Source of the DNA: Bordetella parapertussis
GTDB lineage: Bacteria > Bacteroidota > Bacteroidia > Chitinophagales > Chitinophagaceae
DNA: 64,000 bases
Direction: 5' to 3'
NCBI GenBank assembly: GCA_943331005.2
Contig: CALQJX020000010.1
Span: 66,596 to 130,595 of the forward strand
Positions within the stretch are counted from its first letter, which is position 1, and each line of letters opens with the position of its first letter. The position numbers and the translations under genes were made by a program. This document shows positions 42,845 through 50,921 of the stretch, one piece after another. Under the pieces are notes generated by a model, which saw only the letters and a list, made by a program, of their open reading frames with translations, ran no database searches and was not told the DNA's origin.

Positions 42845-44647
42845 ATGAAGATCCCTTCGCTCAGCTATCTGGCGGCAAAAACAGGAACTGCATTCAGCAG
42901 GTTCTATACACCCATGTTGTTTGCCATTGGTGGCAGTGTCATAGCCATGCAGATGGTAAATGATTCGTCGCCACAGAATATAAGGGCCTTGCTTTCGTGT
43001 GTCTTAGGCTTATCGCTATCGCTGGCATTGATGATCTATGCCGAGCGTAGAAAGAACAGCAATCTCAGGCACCTGCTTTCATTGGTATCGCTGGGGCTTA
43101 CTGCGGCATACTGGTATTGGCTGGCACCGGTTGGCGGCTATAAAGAGCAGGAGCGTGTTATGACCTTTGCTGTGCTGGCAGTAGTGATGCATCTGCTGGT
43201 AGCCATAGCGCCCTATATAGGTGTAGCCGAACGAAAGGGTTTCTGGCGCTACAATGAAATGTTGTTTGCCCGTTTTCTGTTGTCGGGCATATTCTCTGGG
43301 GTGTTGTTTGCAGGACTGGCATTGGCGTTGTTATCTGCAAATACACTTTTCGACCTCGATCTGTCCGATAATATCTATGCCTATCTGTGGGTTCTTACTG
43401 CCGGCATCTTCAATACCTGGTTCTTTATTGCAGGTGTGCCATCAGACTATACTGCGCTTGATGAAGATCGACCCTTCCCCGTTATGCTCAAGATATTTGT
43501 GCAGTACATACTCATTCCGCTGGTCATATTGTATCTGCTCATTCTCTACATCTACGGCATCAAGATACTCATCACCTGGCAGTTGCCACGGGGCATGGTT
43601 AGCTCGCTGATACTTGGCTATGCAGTGGCTGGTATGCTGGCACTGCTGCTGGCAGAGCCACTTTATAACAACAAGGGCACAGCATGGGTCGGCCGGTTCA
43701 GCAAATTATTCTTCAGGGCTACGGTGCCGCTCATAGTGTTGTTATACACAGCTATCGCTACCCGTGTACTGCAGTATGGTATTACAGAAGATCGCTACTA
43801 TCTCATTTTGCTGGGTCTGTGGCTCGGCTTCATCAGCAGTTACTTCATATTATCCGGTCAGAAGAATATTAAAGTGATACCGCAATCGCTGGCTATTGTA
43901 GGCTTCTTGTCTGTGCTGGGGCCATGGAGTGCATTCAACGTATCGGTATATAGTCAGCGGCACAGGCTGGCAACTATCATGCACAGCTACAAGTTGCAGC
44001 AGGCAGGCCCCGGCAAGGCAGTGAGGATGAAGGAACGAGATGCCAATGAAGTAAATGAAGTGATAAAATATTTTGTAGAAAGGCAGTCTGTAGATGAGCT
44101 GCAACCACTCTTTGCCGCATCACTGAAGAAGAACAGTGATAGGGTAGATGCCGGCAGGAACGCTGCTTATTACTGGCGAGATCAGAGCAATGTGCAGCAG
44201 GAACTCTATGATATGGTATGTATCTATGATCTTGCTTTGCCAGCCACCTATGAAGGACCAAAGCATGTATACGCTGCCACACAGGCGGGCTTCGATATAA
44301 GCGGCTATAGCAGGTTCTATGACAGGAGCATAGATGCCGATGCGGAAGATATAGACACGCTGATGAATGGTATAAAAGCAGAGTTGCGGCAGACAGATAC
44401 CAGCTCAGATATTTGTTTTGTGAAGGGAGATAGTGTATTGGAGCGCATATCGCTGGTGCCATTGGTGAAACTCATTAGGGCAGAGAACCCTGAGTATGAA
44501 TTTCCGGCAGAAAAGATGACAGTTACCGGTACAGGTCCGCGCTCGCCCAAAGTGTTGATACGCAATATAGATATCAATGCAGCAAATGACTCCAACAATG
44601 GCAGGCACATGGTGCTGAATATAGAAGCCTGGATACTGGTGAAGTGA
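42845..44647 (+). CDS. DUF4153-type integral membrane protein
   Basis: A 600-aa protein resembling DUF4153. The first 370 residues hold about ten to eleven hydrophobic segments; residues about 375-600 are soluble and probably extracytoplasmic or cytoplasmic globular (ANEVNEVIKYFVERQSVDEL, YEGPKHVYAATQAGFDISGY). No catalytic motif is visible. The function of the family is unknown. Followed by a strong terminator. Confidence 0.8.
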   Translation: MKIPSLSYLAAKTGTAFSRFYTPMLFAIGGSVIAMQMVNDSSPQNIRALLSCVLGLSLSLALMIYAERRKNSNLRHLLSLVSLGLTAAYWYWLAPVGGYKEQERVMTFAVLAVVMHLLVAIAPYIGVAERKGFWRYNEMLFARFLLSGIFSGVLFAGLALALLSANTLFDLDLSDNIYAYLWVLTAGIFNTWFFIAGVPSDYTALDEDRPFPVMLKIFVQYILIPLVILYLLILYIYGIKILITWQLPRGMVSSLILGYAVAGMLALLLAEPLYNNKGTAWVGRFSKLFFRATVPLIVLLYTAIATRVLQYGITEDRYYLILLGLWLGFISSYFILSGQKNIKVIPQSLAIVGFLSVLGPWSAFNVSVYSQRHRLATIMHSYKLQQAGPGKAVRMKERDANEVNEVIKYFVERQSVDELQPLFAASLKKNSDRVDAGRNAAYYWRDQSNVQQELYDMVCIYDLALPATYEGPKHVYAATQAGFDISGYSRFYDRSIDADAEDIDTLMNGIKAELRQTDTSSDICFVKGDSVLERISLVPLVKLIRAENPEYEFPAEKMTVTGTGPRSPKVLIRNIDINAANDSNNGRHMVLNIEAWILVK

Positions 44648-44662
44648 TATTCTACATTTTAT

Positions 44663-44704
44663 AAAAAGCGAAGCGGCTGCAATCCTGCAGCCGCTTCGCT
44701 TTTT
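44663..44704. terminator. Bidirectional terminator
   Basis: A 19-bp perfect stem AAAAAGCGAAGCGGCTGCA / TGCAGCCGCTTCGCTTTTT with loop ATCC, T-rich on both strands, between the convergent DUF4153 and phnA genes. Confidence 0.95.
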
Positions 44705-44724
44705 ATATTCTTTAATGCAATGAT

Positions 44725-45309
44725 CTATGCACCTTGCTTTCTTACATACTTGGTCAATATCACTATGGTCTGACCTTCTATCTTGCCTTCTATCTGTTCC
44801 GTATTGTCTTCTACCAGACGAATGTTCTTTACTACAGTTCCCATCTTGGCATTGAGCTGTGTGCCCTTTACGTCCAGAGATCGGGTCAGTACTATGGTGT
44901 CGCCGGTATGCAGTACTGCGCCATTGCTGTCTTTGTGCAGGTCCACAGATCCGTCGTTGTCATGGTCGCCGGTAGCCTTTGCCCACTCCAGTTTTTCATC
45001 ATCCAGATACATCATATCCAGACTTTCCATAGCCCAGCTTTCGCTGCGCAGACGGTTCAGCATGCGCCAGGTCACTACCTGCACACCCGGCACTTCGCTC
45101 CACATAGATGTCGTGAGGCAGCTCCAGTGCTTGCCGTCCAGTTCTTCTTTTTTATCTATCTGGGCAATACATTTGCTGCAGAGGAGTATACAATTGTCGG
45201 CCGTATTCCCCGACTGCGGCAGCACCTCATAGAGTTTCAGGTCGCTTTCCGACTGGCATAATTCACATTTGTTGTCGCTTCTTTGCTGCAGTTGTTCTTC
45301 CAGTTTCAT
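44725..45309 (-). CDS. PhnA-domain zinc-ribbon protein
   Basis: A 194-aa PhnA family protein. N-terminal zinc ribbon with CELC (about residues 15-18) and CSKC (about 44-47), then a middle segment with WSCLTTSMWSEVPGVQVVTW, and the C-terminal PhnA/YjdM SH3-like domain (HTGDTIVLTRSLDVKGTQLN, GTVVKNIRLVEDNTEQIEG). Despite the name, the family is not shown to use phosphonates. Monocistronic with a -7 box at 45329-45336. Confidence 0.9.
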   Translation of the reverse strand: MKLEEQLQQRSDNKCELCQSESDLKLYEVLPQSGNTADNCILLCSKCIAQIDKKEELDGKHWSCLTTSMWSEVPGVQVVTWRMLNRLRSESWAMESLDMMYLDDEKLEWAKATGDHDNDGSVDLHKDSNGAVLHTGDTIVLTRSLDVKGTQLNAKMGTVVKNIRLVEDNTEQIEGKIEGQTIVILTKYVRKQGA

Positions 45310-45328
45310 AAAATTTCAGATAAGGGCG

Positions 45329-45336
45329 CAAAGGTA
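45329..45336 (-). promoter_or_regulatory. -7 promoter box of the phnA-like gene
   Basis: Minus-strand TACCTTTG, full consensus, 19 nt before ATG 45309. Confidence 0.55.
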
Positions 45337-45393
45337 ATATTTTAACTGCAGCCTGCATATGACCACGGTTTGCAGGCTTTCGGCAATTATTTA

Positions 45394-46374
45394 TTATGCC
45401 ACCAATGGTTCTTTTCTGTACTTATTCCTGTACGCTATCGGTGTCAGTCCGGTTATTTTTTTAAAGATCGTTCTGAATGCTTTTGTGTCTGTATAGCCAA
45501 CATCATACATCACTTCATTTATGTTCTTTATGTTCTGCTCAAAGCTGCGTTTGGCAGCTTCTATCTTCACTCTTTGTATGTAGGTGATCGCAGTGTTGCC
45601 GGTGGCTTTCAGGAACCTGCGCTCAAAACTTCGTCGCCCCATGGCACACATTTCTGCCAGCTGGTCCACCGTCAGTTTCTCGGTACAATTGGCTTCTATA
45701 AACTCCTGTATGCTCTTTATTGCTTCATCCTTGTGTTCCTTCTGCCCCTGAAACATCATGAACGATGCCTGGCTCTGCCTGTCTATATCCACCGCAAAAT
45801 ACTTGGAAGCAAGTATGGCCGTATCGCGGTCGGTATACTTCTCTACCAGATAAAGCAACAGGTTCCAGTAAGAGTTGGCTCCGCCGCTCGAGTACAGTCC
45901 CTGTTCTTCTGTAATAATACTGCCATCCACCAGCTCCACCTGCGGAAACATAGTGCGGAACTCATTCGCAGAATTCCAGTGGGTGCTGCACTTCTTGCCA
46001 TCCAGTAGTCCGGTAGCAGCCAGCAGAAAAGCGCCAATGCACAGCGATGCCACTTCAGATCCGTCCTTGTAGCGATCCGCTATCCAGGGCAGTAGTTCTT
46101 TATTCAGTGCTATAGCCCTGTCTGCAGGGCCGCTTATTGCGGGTATGAAGATGAGATCGGCCCTGGTCATCTCGTGCAGCAGCAGATCGGTATGTACCGA
46201 GAAGAGACTGTTATCCAGCTTCACTTCTTTTTTGGTGCCCACCAGTTTCACATCAAACAGGGGCTCCCTGCCTGAGGCCTGCAGGAACTGGTTCACAGCC
46301 CTGAACATATAGTTGGGGTCGGCAACGGCTTCTATTACGGCTGTTTCGGGTACCAGTATGGCTATCGTTTTCAT
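45394..46374 (-). CDS. GlxA family transcriptional regulator (DJ-1/PfpI + AraC HTH)
   Basis: A 326-aa regulator. ATG 46374 (MKTIAILVPETAVIEAVADP) is preferred over an ATG 16 codons earlier, since the domain begins here. Residues 1-195 are a DJ-1/PfpI-like domain with the nucleophile-elbow-type SLCIGAFLLAATGLL; residues about 225-326 are the AraC DNA-binding domain, with two HTH motifs (EKLTVDQLAEMCAMGRRSFE and INEVMYDVGYTDTKAFRTIF). Ligand and targets unknown. Divergent from the VOC gene, its most likely target by position. Confidence 0.92.
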   Translation of the reverse strand: MKTIAILVPETAVIEAVADPNYMFRAVNQFLQASGREPLFDVKLVGTKKEVKLDNSLFSVHTDLLLHEMTRADLIFIPAISGPADRAIALNKELLPWIADRYKDGSEVASLCIGAFLLAATGLLDGKKCSTHWNSANEFRTMFPQVELVDGSIITEEQGLYSSGGANSYWNLLLYLVEKYTDRDTAILASKYFAVDIDRQSQASFMMFQGQKEHKDEAIKSIQEFIEANCTEKLTVDQLAEMCAMGRRSFERRFLKATGNTAITYIQRVKIEAAKRSFEQNIKNINEVMYDVGYTDTKAFRTIFKKITGLTPIAYRNKYRKEPLVA

Positions 46375-46520
46375 GATATGCATATTTAGGAACCGTAAAG
46401 ATAAGCACCGTGCCTGTCGCAATCAACCCGCACTATTGTCGTTTTTGCACAGCATCTTTCCGGCCGCGGTGCTGCAATTTTGCCTGTTTATTTTTTACCG
46501 GTATTTCAATAACCCGATTT

Positions 46521-46949
46521 ATGATGCAGATACGATCCTACCTTACTTTCAATGGCAATTGCCGTGCGGCTATGGAATTCTATCGTTCATGCCTGGGTGG
46601 CACACTTGAGCTGCAGACAATTGGTGAATCGCCGTTGGCCGGTACAATGCCACAGGAAATGAAAGACTGCATCCTGCACAGCACCCTCACCAGCGGCAGT
46701 ATGGTGCTGCTGGCGTCAGACATGGTGGGTGCGCCGGGCCTCATAAGGGGCAATGCGGTATCGTTGATGCTCGATTGCAGCAGCGAAGAGGAGATACGCC
46801 AATGTTATGCCCGTCTGGCCGAGGGCGGCGAAGCCACTCATGTTTTAGAGCATTCTTTCTGGGGTGCGCTCTTCGGCGATCTTACCGACAGGTATGGCAA
46901 TCACTGGCTGATCCATTTCGATAAGAATCGCCAAACCTCCGCTGACTAG
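46521..46949 (+). CDS. VOC family (glyoxalase/PhnB-like) protein
   Basis: A 142-aa vicinal-oxygen-chelate protein of the PhnB/YjdN-like subgroup. Start ATG 46521 or 46524 (MQIRSYLTFNGNCRAAMEFY); the upstream in-frame sequence is unlike the family. Marks: YLTFNGNCRAAMEFYRSCLG, MKDCILHSTLTSGSMVLLAS and GALFGDLTDRYGNHWLIHFD. Usually of unknown substrate (older names refer to 3-demethylubiquinone methyltransferase). It is divergent from a GlxA-type regulator. Its TAG stop shares bases with the TAG of the convergent pepE gene. Confidence 0.88.
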   Translation: MMQIRSYLTFNGNCRAAMEFYRSCLGGTLELQTIGESPLAGTMPQEMKDCILHSTLTSGSMVLLASDMVGAPGLIRGNAVSLMLDCSSEEEIRQCYARLAEGGEATHVLEHSFWGALFGDLTDRYGNHWLIHFDKNRQTSAD

Positions 46950-47689
46950 CGGCCTGCTGCTATCTCTGCAAGGGTGAACTCTTTTTCCGTAGGTGCCTCA
47001 AATGCGGGCTTGCCCTGCAGAAACACGCGTGCACCCGGCTTGCCGCCAATGTACATGCGGCCTGTTGTGGCACAGTCTGTTTGTATCAGTATATAAGAAC
47101 CCTCACGCAGCCCGAAGACAGGTGTGTCGTTCTCCTGGTGGAATTCGGCAATACGCTGCTCGCGGGTCTCGCCCATATGGCTGCTCGCCGGGTCCGGGTC
47201 CAGGTAGTGCGGGTTTATCTGGTAGTGGAAAAGATTCAGTGCTTCAAACCCGCCTTGTGGGTACATAATAGGCATATCATTGGTGGTGCGTATAGACAGG
47301 GTTGCCATATTGGTACCTGCACTAGATCCCATATAGGCCATCTTGCCGCTCAGTACTGCTTCGCGTATGCGGCTCAGCAGCCCCTGCTGCTGCAACTCAT
47401 GCAGCAGGCGAAAGGTATTGCCACCACCTATAAAGATCACCTCATGGTCGGTAAACATGCTTTCTTCCGAAACTGTATGTATACCTCTCACCGCTATGCC
47501 CAGTGTGGCGAAGAATGCCTGCACCTTGGCGGTATAGCTGTCCCACTCTGTGCGGCCTGCCGCATATGGCACAAACAGGATAGGGGTTGTTAGTCCCTGC
47601 AGAAACGCCTGTATGTCGCTTTTGTTGTATTCCAGAAAGCCATGCCCGTGCACAGAGGAGCTCGAAAGGAGGAAGATTGCCTTTTTCAT
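46946..47689 (-). CDS. pepE: Dipeptidase E (alpha-aspartyl dipeptidase, family S51)
   Basis: A 247-aa cytoplasmic serine peptidase cutting Asp-X dipeptides. ATG 47689 (MKKAIFLLSSSSVHGHG); an upstream TTG gives only three more residues. Marks: FVPYAAGRTEWDSYTAK, IFIGGGNTFRLLHEL, the nucleophile elbow MGSSAGTNMA, TTNDMPIMYPQGGFEALNLF and QINPHY with the catalytic His, then GETREQRIAEF. The stop overlaps the convergent VOC stop by 4 bp. Confidence 0.95.
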   Translation of the reverse strand: MKKAIFLLSSSSVHGHGFLEYNKSDIQAFLQGLTTPILFVPYAAGRTEWDSYTAKVQAFFATLGIAVRGIHTVSEESMFTDHEVIFIGGGNTFRLLHELQQQGLLSRIREAVLSGKMAYMGSSAGTNMATLSIRTTNDMPIMYPQGGFEALNLFHYQINPHYLDPDPASSHMGETREQRIAEFHQENDTPVFGLREGSYILIQTDCATTGRMYIGGKPGARVFLQGKPAFEAPTEKEFTLAEIAAGR

Positions 47690-47887
47690 AGGCTGCAAAG
47701 TTGGGCTTTTTATACGGAACTTCAGAGGGTCTGTTCTTTTCCGTATTGCGGAATCTTGTTTCTGTTTTGGAACGAAAGTTATTTATATCATTTCATAAAT
47801 TATTTATAATCAATGTTTTTCATTCTGGTATCAGAATTGATTGCTGGTAGGAGTAACGTATTCAGCAAAAAATAAAAATTTCATATC

Positions 47888-48403
47888 ATGCATTATACCG
47901 CTATACACGGCAGAGGTGCCCGCATCGAACTCATGAACGAGCGCAAAGAGCCTATTGGCAGTGTCAGTTACGCGGGTAAGTTACCCGGTAATGCGCAGAT
48001 CCGTATGCAGAACAGCGATACATTCAATGCCATGGCGGTTGCGCCCAATGGTGCAGCAGCAGGTATCACCCGCAACGGCAGCACTTTTGCAGTGGTGCAG
48101 TGTGGCCATGAGCAGTCAATGTCGTTCATGTTACATACGGGCAAGCGGTTTTTCATGAACAGGAAGCGCAAATGGGAGCCTTCCTATACTATAGTAGACG
48201 AGGCGCAGAATGAAGTGGCTAGTGTTCGCAGCCGTTTTCACTGGCAGAGCCTCAGCTTCGATTATGAGATAGATGTGCGCCGCAAGGTGCTCGACAAAGA
48301 AACAAGCGCAGCATTCCCCTTCCTGCTGGTATATTGCACACAGCATGCCCGCACACGTAGAACGCCGTTGGCGTTGGGCAAAATTGCAGCCAGTTTCCTA
48401 TAA
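47888..48403 (+). CDS. Protein of unknown function (171 aa)
   Basis: Not recognised. The chain is a run of short beta-strand-like segments ending in basic turns (GARIELMNERKEPIGSVSYA, IRMQNSDTFNAMAVAPNGAA, RKWEPSYTIVDEAQNEVASV), with one hydrophobic helix near the C-terminus (FPFLLVYCTQ). This pattern is reminiscent of the LURP-one/tubby-like (phospholipid scramblase-related) fold, but that is only a guess. No signal peptide. Monocistronic, upstream of ychF. Confidence 0.65.
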   Translation: MHYTAIHGRGARIELMNERKEPIGSVSYAGKLPGNAQIRMQNSDTFNAMAVAPNGAAAGITRNGSTFAVVQCGHEQSMSFMLHTGKRFFMNRKRKWEPSYTIVDEAQNEVASVRSRFHWQSLSFDYEIDVRRKVLDKETSAAFPFLLVYCTQHARTRRTPLALGKIAASFL

Positions 48404-48518
48404 TAGTAAACAACTTTTTATAGAGTGCCGGGGCTATAGTCCCGGCATTTTTTTGTTCGGCGGGTTCGGTTTATCGCATATACCTCAATCTTTATTCGAT
48501 GCATTTCAGCAATCCCCT

Positions 48519-48526
48519 TACCTTTG
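48519..48526 (+). promoter_or_regulatory. -7 promoter box of ychF
   Basis: TACCTTTG, full consensus, 22 nt before ATG 48549. Confidence 0.55.
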
Positions 48527-48548
48527 CGCAAATTTTCAAAAAAGTAAA

Positions 48549-49649
48549 ATGGCATTACAGGCAGGTATCGTGGGTTTGCCCAACGTAGGAAAATCAACAT
48601 TATTCAATGCGGTGAGCAACAGTGCAAAGGCACAGGCTTCCAACTACAGGTTCTGCACCATAGAACCAAACGTGGGTCAGGTAGATGTACCCGATGACCG
48701 CCTGGCCAAGCTGGCCGAACTGGTGCAGCCACAGCGCATTCTCCCTACCACTTTCGAGTTTGTGGACATTGCTGGCCTTGTAAAGGGCGCCAGCAAGGGC
48801 GAGGGTCTGGGTAATAAGTTCCTGGCAAACATTCGCGAGGTAGATGCCATCGTGCATGTGATCCGCTGTTTTGAAGACGACAACATTTTGCGCGAAGAGG
48901 GGGAGATAAACCCTATCGCCGACAAAGAAATAATAGATACAGAGCTGCAGCTGAAGGATCTGGAAAGTGTAGAGAAAAAGATTCAGCGCCTGGAAAAGAT
49001 GCTGAAAGCCGGCGACCCTAAAATAAAAAGGGCGCACGAAGTGCTGCTGGATTGCCAGAAATACCTGGGCGAAGGCAAGAACATTCGTGGCATGGGCCTG
49101 GAAGGCGAAGACCGCGAAGCTACTGCCGATCTGTGCCTGCTTACGGAAAAACCGGTGCTCTATGTTGCCAACGTAGATGAGGCAGCCCTGCTTACTGGTA
49201 ATAAATACTCTGATGCGCTGGTGAAAGCCGCTACTGAAGAAGGCGCTCAGGTGATTGTAATGAACAACTCTATCGAAGCGCAGATCTCCGAAATGGAAAC
49301 TGCCGAAGATAAAGAGCTGTTCCTCTCAGAATACGGTCTTACAGAACCGGGCCTTAACCGCCTCATCCGTTCTACCTATACATTGCTCAATCTCATTACC
49401 TACTTCACTGCCGGTGTGCAGGAGGTGCGTGCATGGACCATTCACCGTGGCTGGAAAGCGCCACAGGCGGCAAGTGTTATCCATACCGACTTCGAGAAGG
49501 GTTTCATTAAGGCCGAGGTGATCGCTTACAACGATTATGTGCAGTACAAGACCGAAGCTGCCTGCCGCGAGAATGGCCGCCTGAGGATAGAAGGAAAAGA
49601 ATATGTGGTGAATGACGGCGACGTTATGCACTTCAGGTTCAATGTGTAA
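48549..49649 (+). CDS. ychF: Redox-regulated ATPase YchF (OLA1 family)
   Basis: A 366-aa ribosome-associated P-loop ATPase of the Obg family. ATG 48549 (MALQAGIVGLPNVGKSTLFN); a longer in-frame reading overlaps the previous gene and its promoter. G1 GLPNVGKST, G3 DIAGLVKGASKGEGLGNKFL, altered G4 NVDE (NxxE, ATP rather than GTP preference), a coiled-coil insert (about 130-170) and the C-terminal TGS domain (TIHRGWKAPQAASVIHTDFE). Length is normal. Confidence 0.97.
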   Translation: MALQAGIVGLPNVGKSTLFNAVSNSAKAQASNYRFCTIEPNVGQVDVPDDRLAKLAELVQPQRILPTTFEFVDIAGLVKGASKGEGLGNKFLANIREVDAIVHVIRCFEDDNILREEGEINPIADKEIIDTELQLKDLESVEKKIQRLEKMLKAGDPKIKRAHEVLLDCQKYLGEGKNIRGMGLEGEDREATADLCLLTEKPVLYVANVDEAALLTGNKYSDALVKAATEEGAQVIVMNNSIEAQISEMETAEDKELFLSEYGLTEPGLNRLIRSTYTLLNLITYFTAGVQEVRAWTIHRGWKAPQAASVIHTDFEKGFIKAEVIAYNDYVQYKTEAACRENGRLRIEGKEYVVNDGDVMHFRFNV

Positions 49650-49679
49650 GGGGCTTATCCCTGCATTGCTCTTTGCAGC

Positions 49680-50342
49680 ATGAAGCTATTCAGGATCATA
49701 TTGTTATTTGTAGCCGTTTCCGGCTTGCTGGGTTTGTTGTCTATGGCGGTTGCCGTAGACGATAAGCCGGCCGACAGGCCTGCAGCAGCTAATTTGCAGC
49801 ATTATCGCACGTGGAACCTGCGCATGGCCGACTCGGCAGTAGGTTTGCTCCACACAGGAGATGTGGTACTGCGCATGGGTATGGGAGCGCAGAGCCAGTT
49901 GCTTGCGCAGATGAACAGGGGGCGTAAAGATTACTCTCACTGCGGCATAGTGCTAATGGAAAAAGGGTACCCGTTCGTATATCATTGCATAGGTGGCGAA
50001 GACAATCCGGATGCAAGGCTGCGCCGCGACTCTGCGGCAAGGTTCTTTGCTCCCGATCGGCAAATGGCAATAGGTATAGTACGCTACAATGCAGATACGC
50101 TTGCCGAAAGGAATATTATACGTGCCTATTACCGCCGCCGGCCCCGTTTCGATATGCAGTTCGATATGAGTACCGACGATAAGTTATATTGCACTGAGTT
50201 TGTTTACAAAGTACTGGTACAAACCACCGGCGACGAGGGCTGCATACCCACAGATACGGTTATGGGACACCGCTTTGTAGGCACTGCCAACCTCTGCACC
50301 AACAACAACGCTGTCATGGTTTGGCAGGTGAAATTTAAGTGA
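49680..50342 (+). CDS. YiiX/YebB-like permuted NlpC/P60 cysteine hydrolase
   Basis: A 220-aa exported protein. N-terminal hydrophobic signal (residues 4-25). The permuted papain-like fold of the YaeF/YiiX group is seen from LLHTGDVVLRMG, with His87 in YSHCGIVLME and the nucleophile Cys171 in LYCTEFVYKV. Such enzymes hydrolyse peptide or lipid amide/ester bonds in the envelope; the substrate is unknown. It begins 30 bp after ychF and is followed by a lipoprotein gene, so an envelope-related cluster starts here. Confidence 0.82.
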   Translation: MKLFRIILLFVAVSGLLGLLSMAVAVDDKPADRPAAANLQHYRTWNLRMADSAVGLLHTGDVVLRMGMGAQSQLLAQMNRGRKDYSHCGIVLMEKGYPFVYHCIGGEDNPDARLRRDSAARFFAPDRQMAIGIVRYNADTLAERNIIRAYYRRRPRFDMQFDMSTDDKLYCTEFVYKVLVQTTGDEGCIPTDTVMGHRFVGTANLCTNNNAVMVWQVKFK

Positions 50343-50350
50343 TACATTTG
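50343..50350 (+). promoter_or_regulatory. -7 promoter box of the DUF4878 gene
   Basis: TACATTTG, full consensus, 21 nt before ATG 50372. It overlaps the 3' end of the preceding gene. Confidence 0.5.
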
Positions 50351-50371
50351 CTATATAAAAGAAGTACATAC

Positions 50372-50839
50372 ATGAAGAGTTCATTACGCCCGTTACTATT
50401 GCTTGCTTTCCTGTCTCTGATGATGGTGAGCTGCAGCAAGAATACCCCTAAAGAAGTGGCTAAGACCTGGCTTACGGGTTTTAACCATATGGACTTTGAA
50501 GATGCCATGAAGTTATCCACTCTGGATACCAAAAACCTGCTCAGTTCTTTGGAAGAGCTCACAAAAGGTGTTTCAGATTCGGGCAAGACTGAAGTGAAAA
50601 AAATAAAAGTGTCTATAAAAGACGTAAAGGAAGAAGGCGACAAAGCAGTTGTAACCTATACATCTTCCGACAATCCCACAGAGCAGAAACTGAATCTGGT
50701 AAAAGAAAACGACAAATGGCTGGTGCAGTTCACCAAGACCGATCTCGTAGGTGTAATGCCTAAAGACGAGGACTTGCCTGTTGAAGAAACTCCTGCAGCA
50801 GATAGCACCACCATCACTACAGATTCTGTGAAGAAGTAG
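50372..50839 (+). CDS. DUF4878-like lipoprotein
   Basis: A 155-aa lipoprotein. ATG 50372 (MKSSLRPLLLLAFLSLMMVS) gives a clean signal with lipobox MVSC (Cys21). The mature domain has the NTF2-like/DUF4878 pattern: EVAKTWLTGFNHMDFEDAMK, KKIKVSIKDVKEEGDKAVVT, NDKWLVQFTKTD. The tail is Asp/Glu/Thr-rich. A clearly homologous domain forms the C-terminus of the next gene product, so the two are related by duplication and fusion. Confidence 0.82.
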   Translation: MKSSLRPLLLLAFLSLMMVSCSKNTPKEVAKTWLTGFNHMDFEDAMKLSTLDTKNLLSSLEELTKGVSDSGKTEVKKIKVSIKDVKEEGDKAVVTYTSSDNPTEQKLNLVKENDKWLVQFTKTDLVGVMPKDEDLPVEETPAADSTTITTDSVKK

Positions 50840-50921
50840 TTTTGTCTGCTATTTATTACTGAGAAACAATACCCGTTTCATTGTATTAACCGGCTTCGGC
50901 CATTTCTTGCTTCATTACCCC

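Noticed and set aside
48273..48548. Extended N-terminus of YchF
   Set aside because: The added 92 codons overlap the preceding gene and a -7 box, while YchF proteins start at MALQAGIVG-type sequence.
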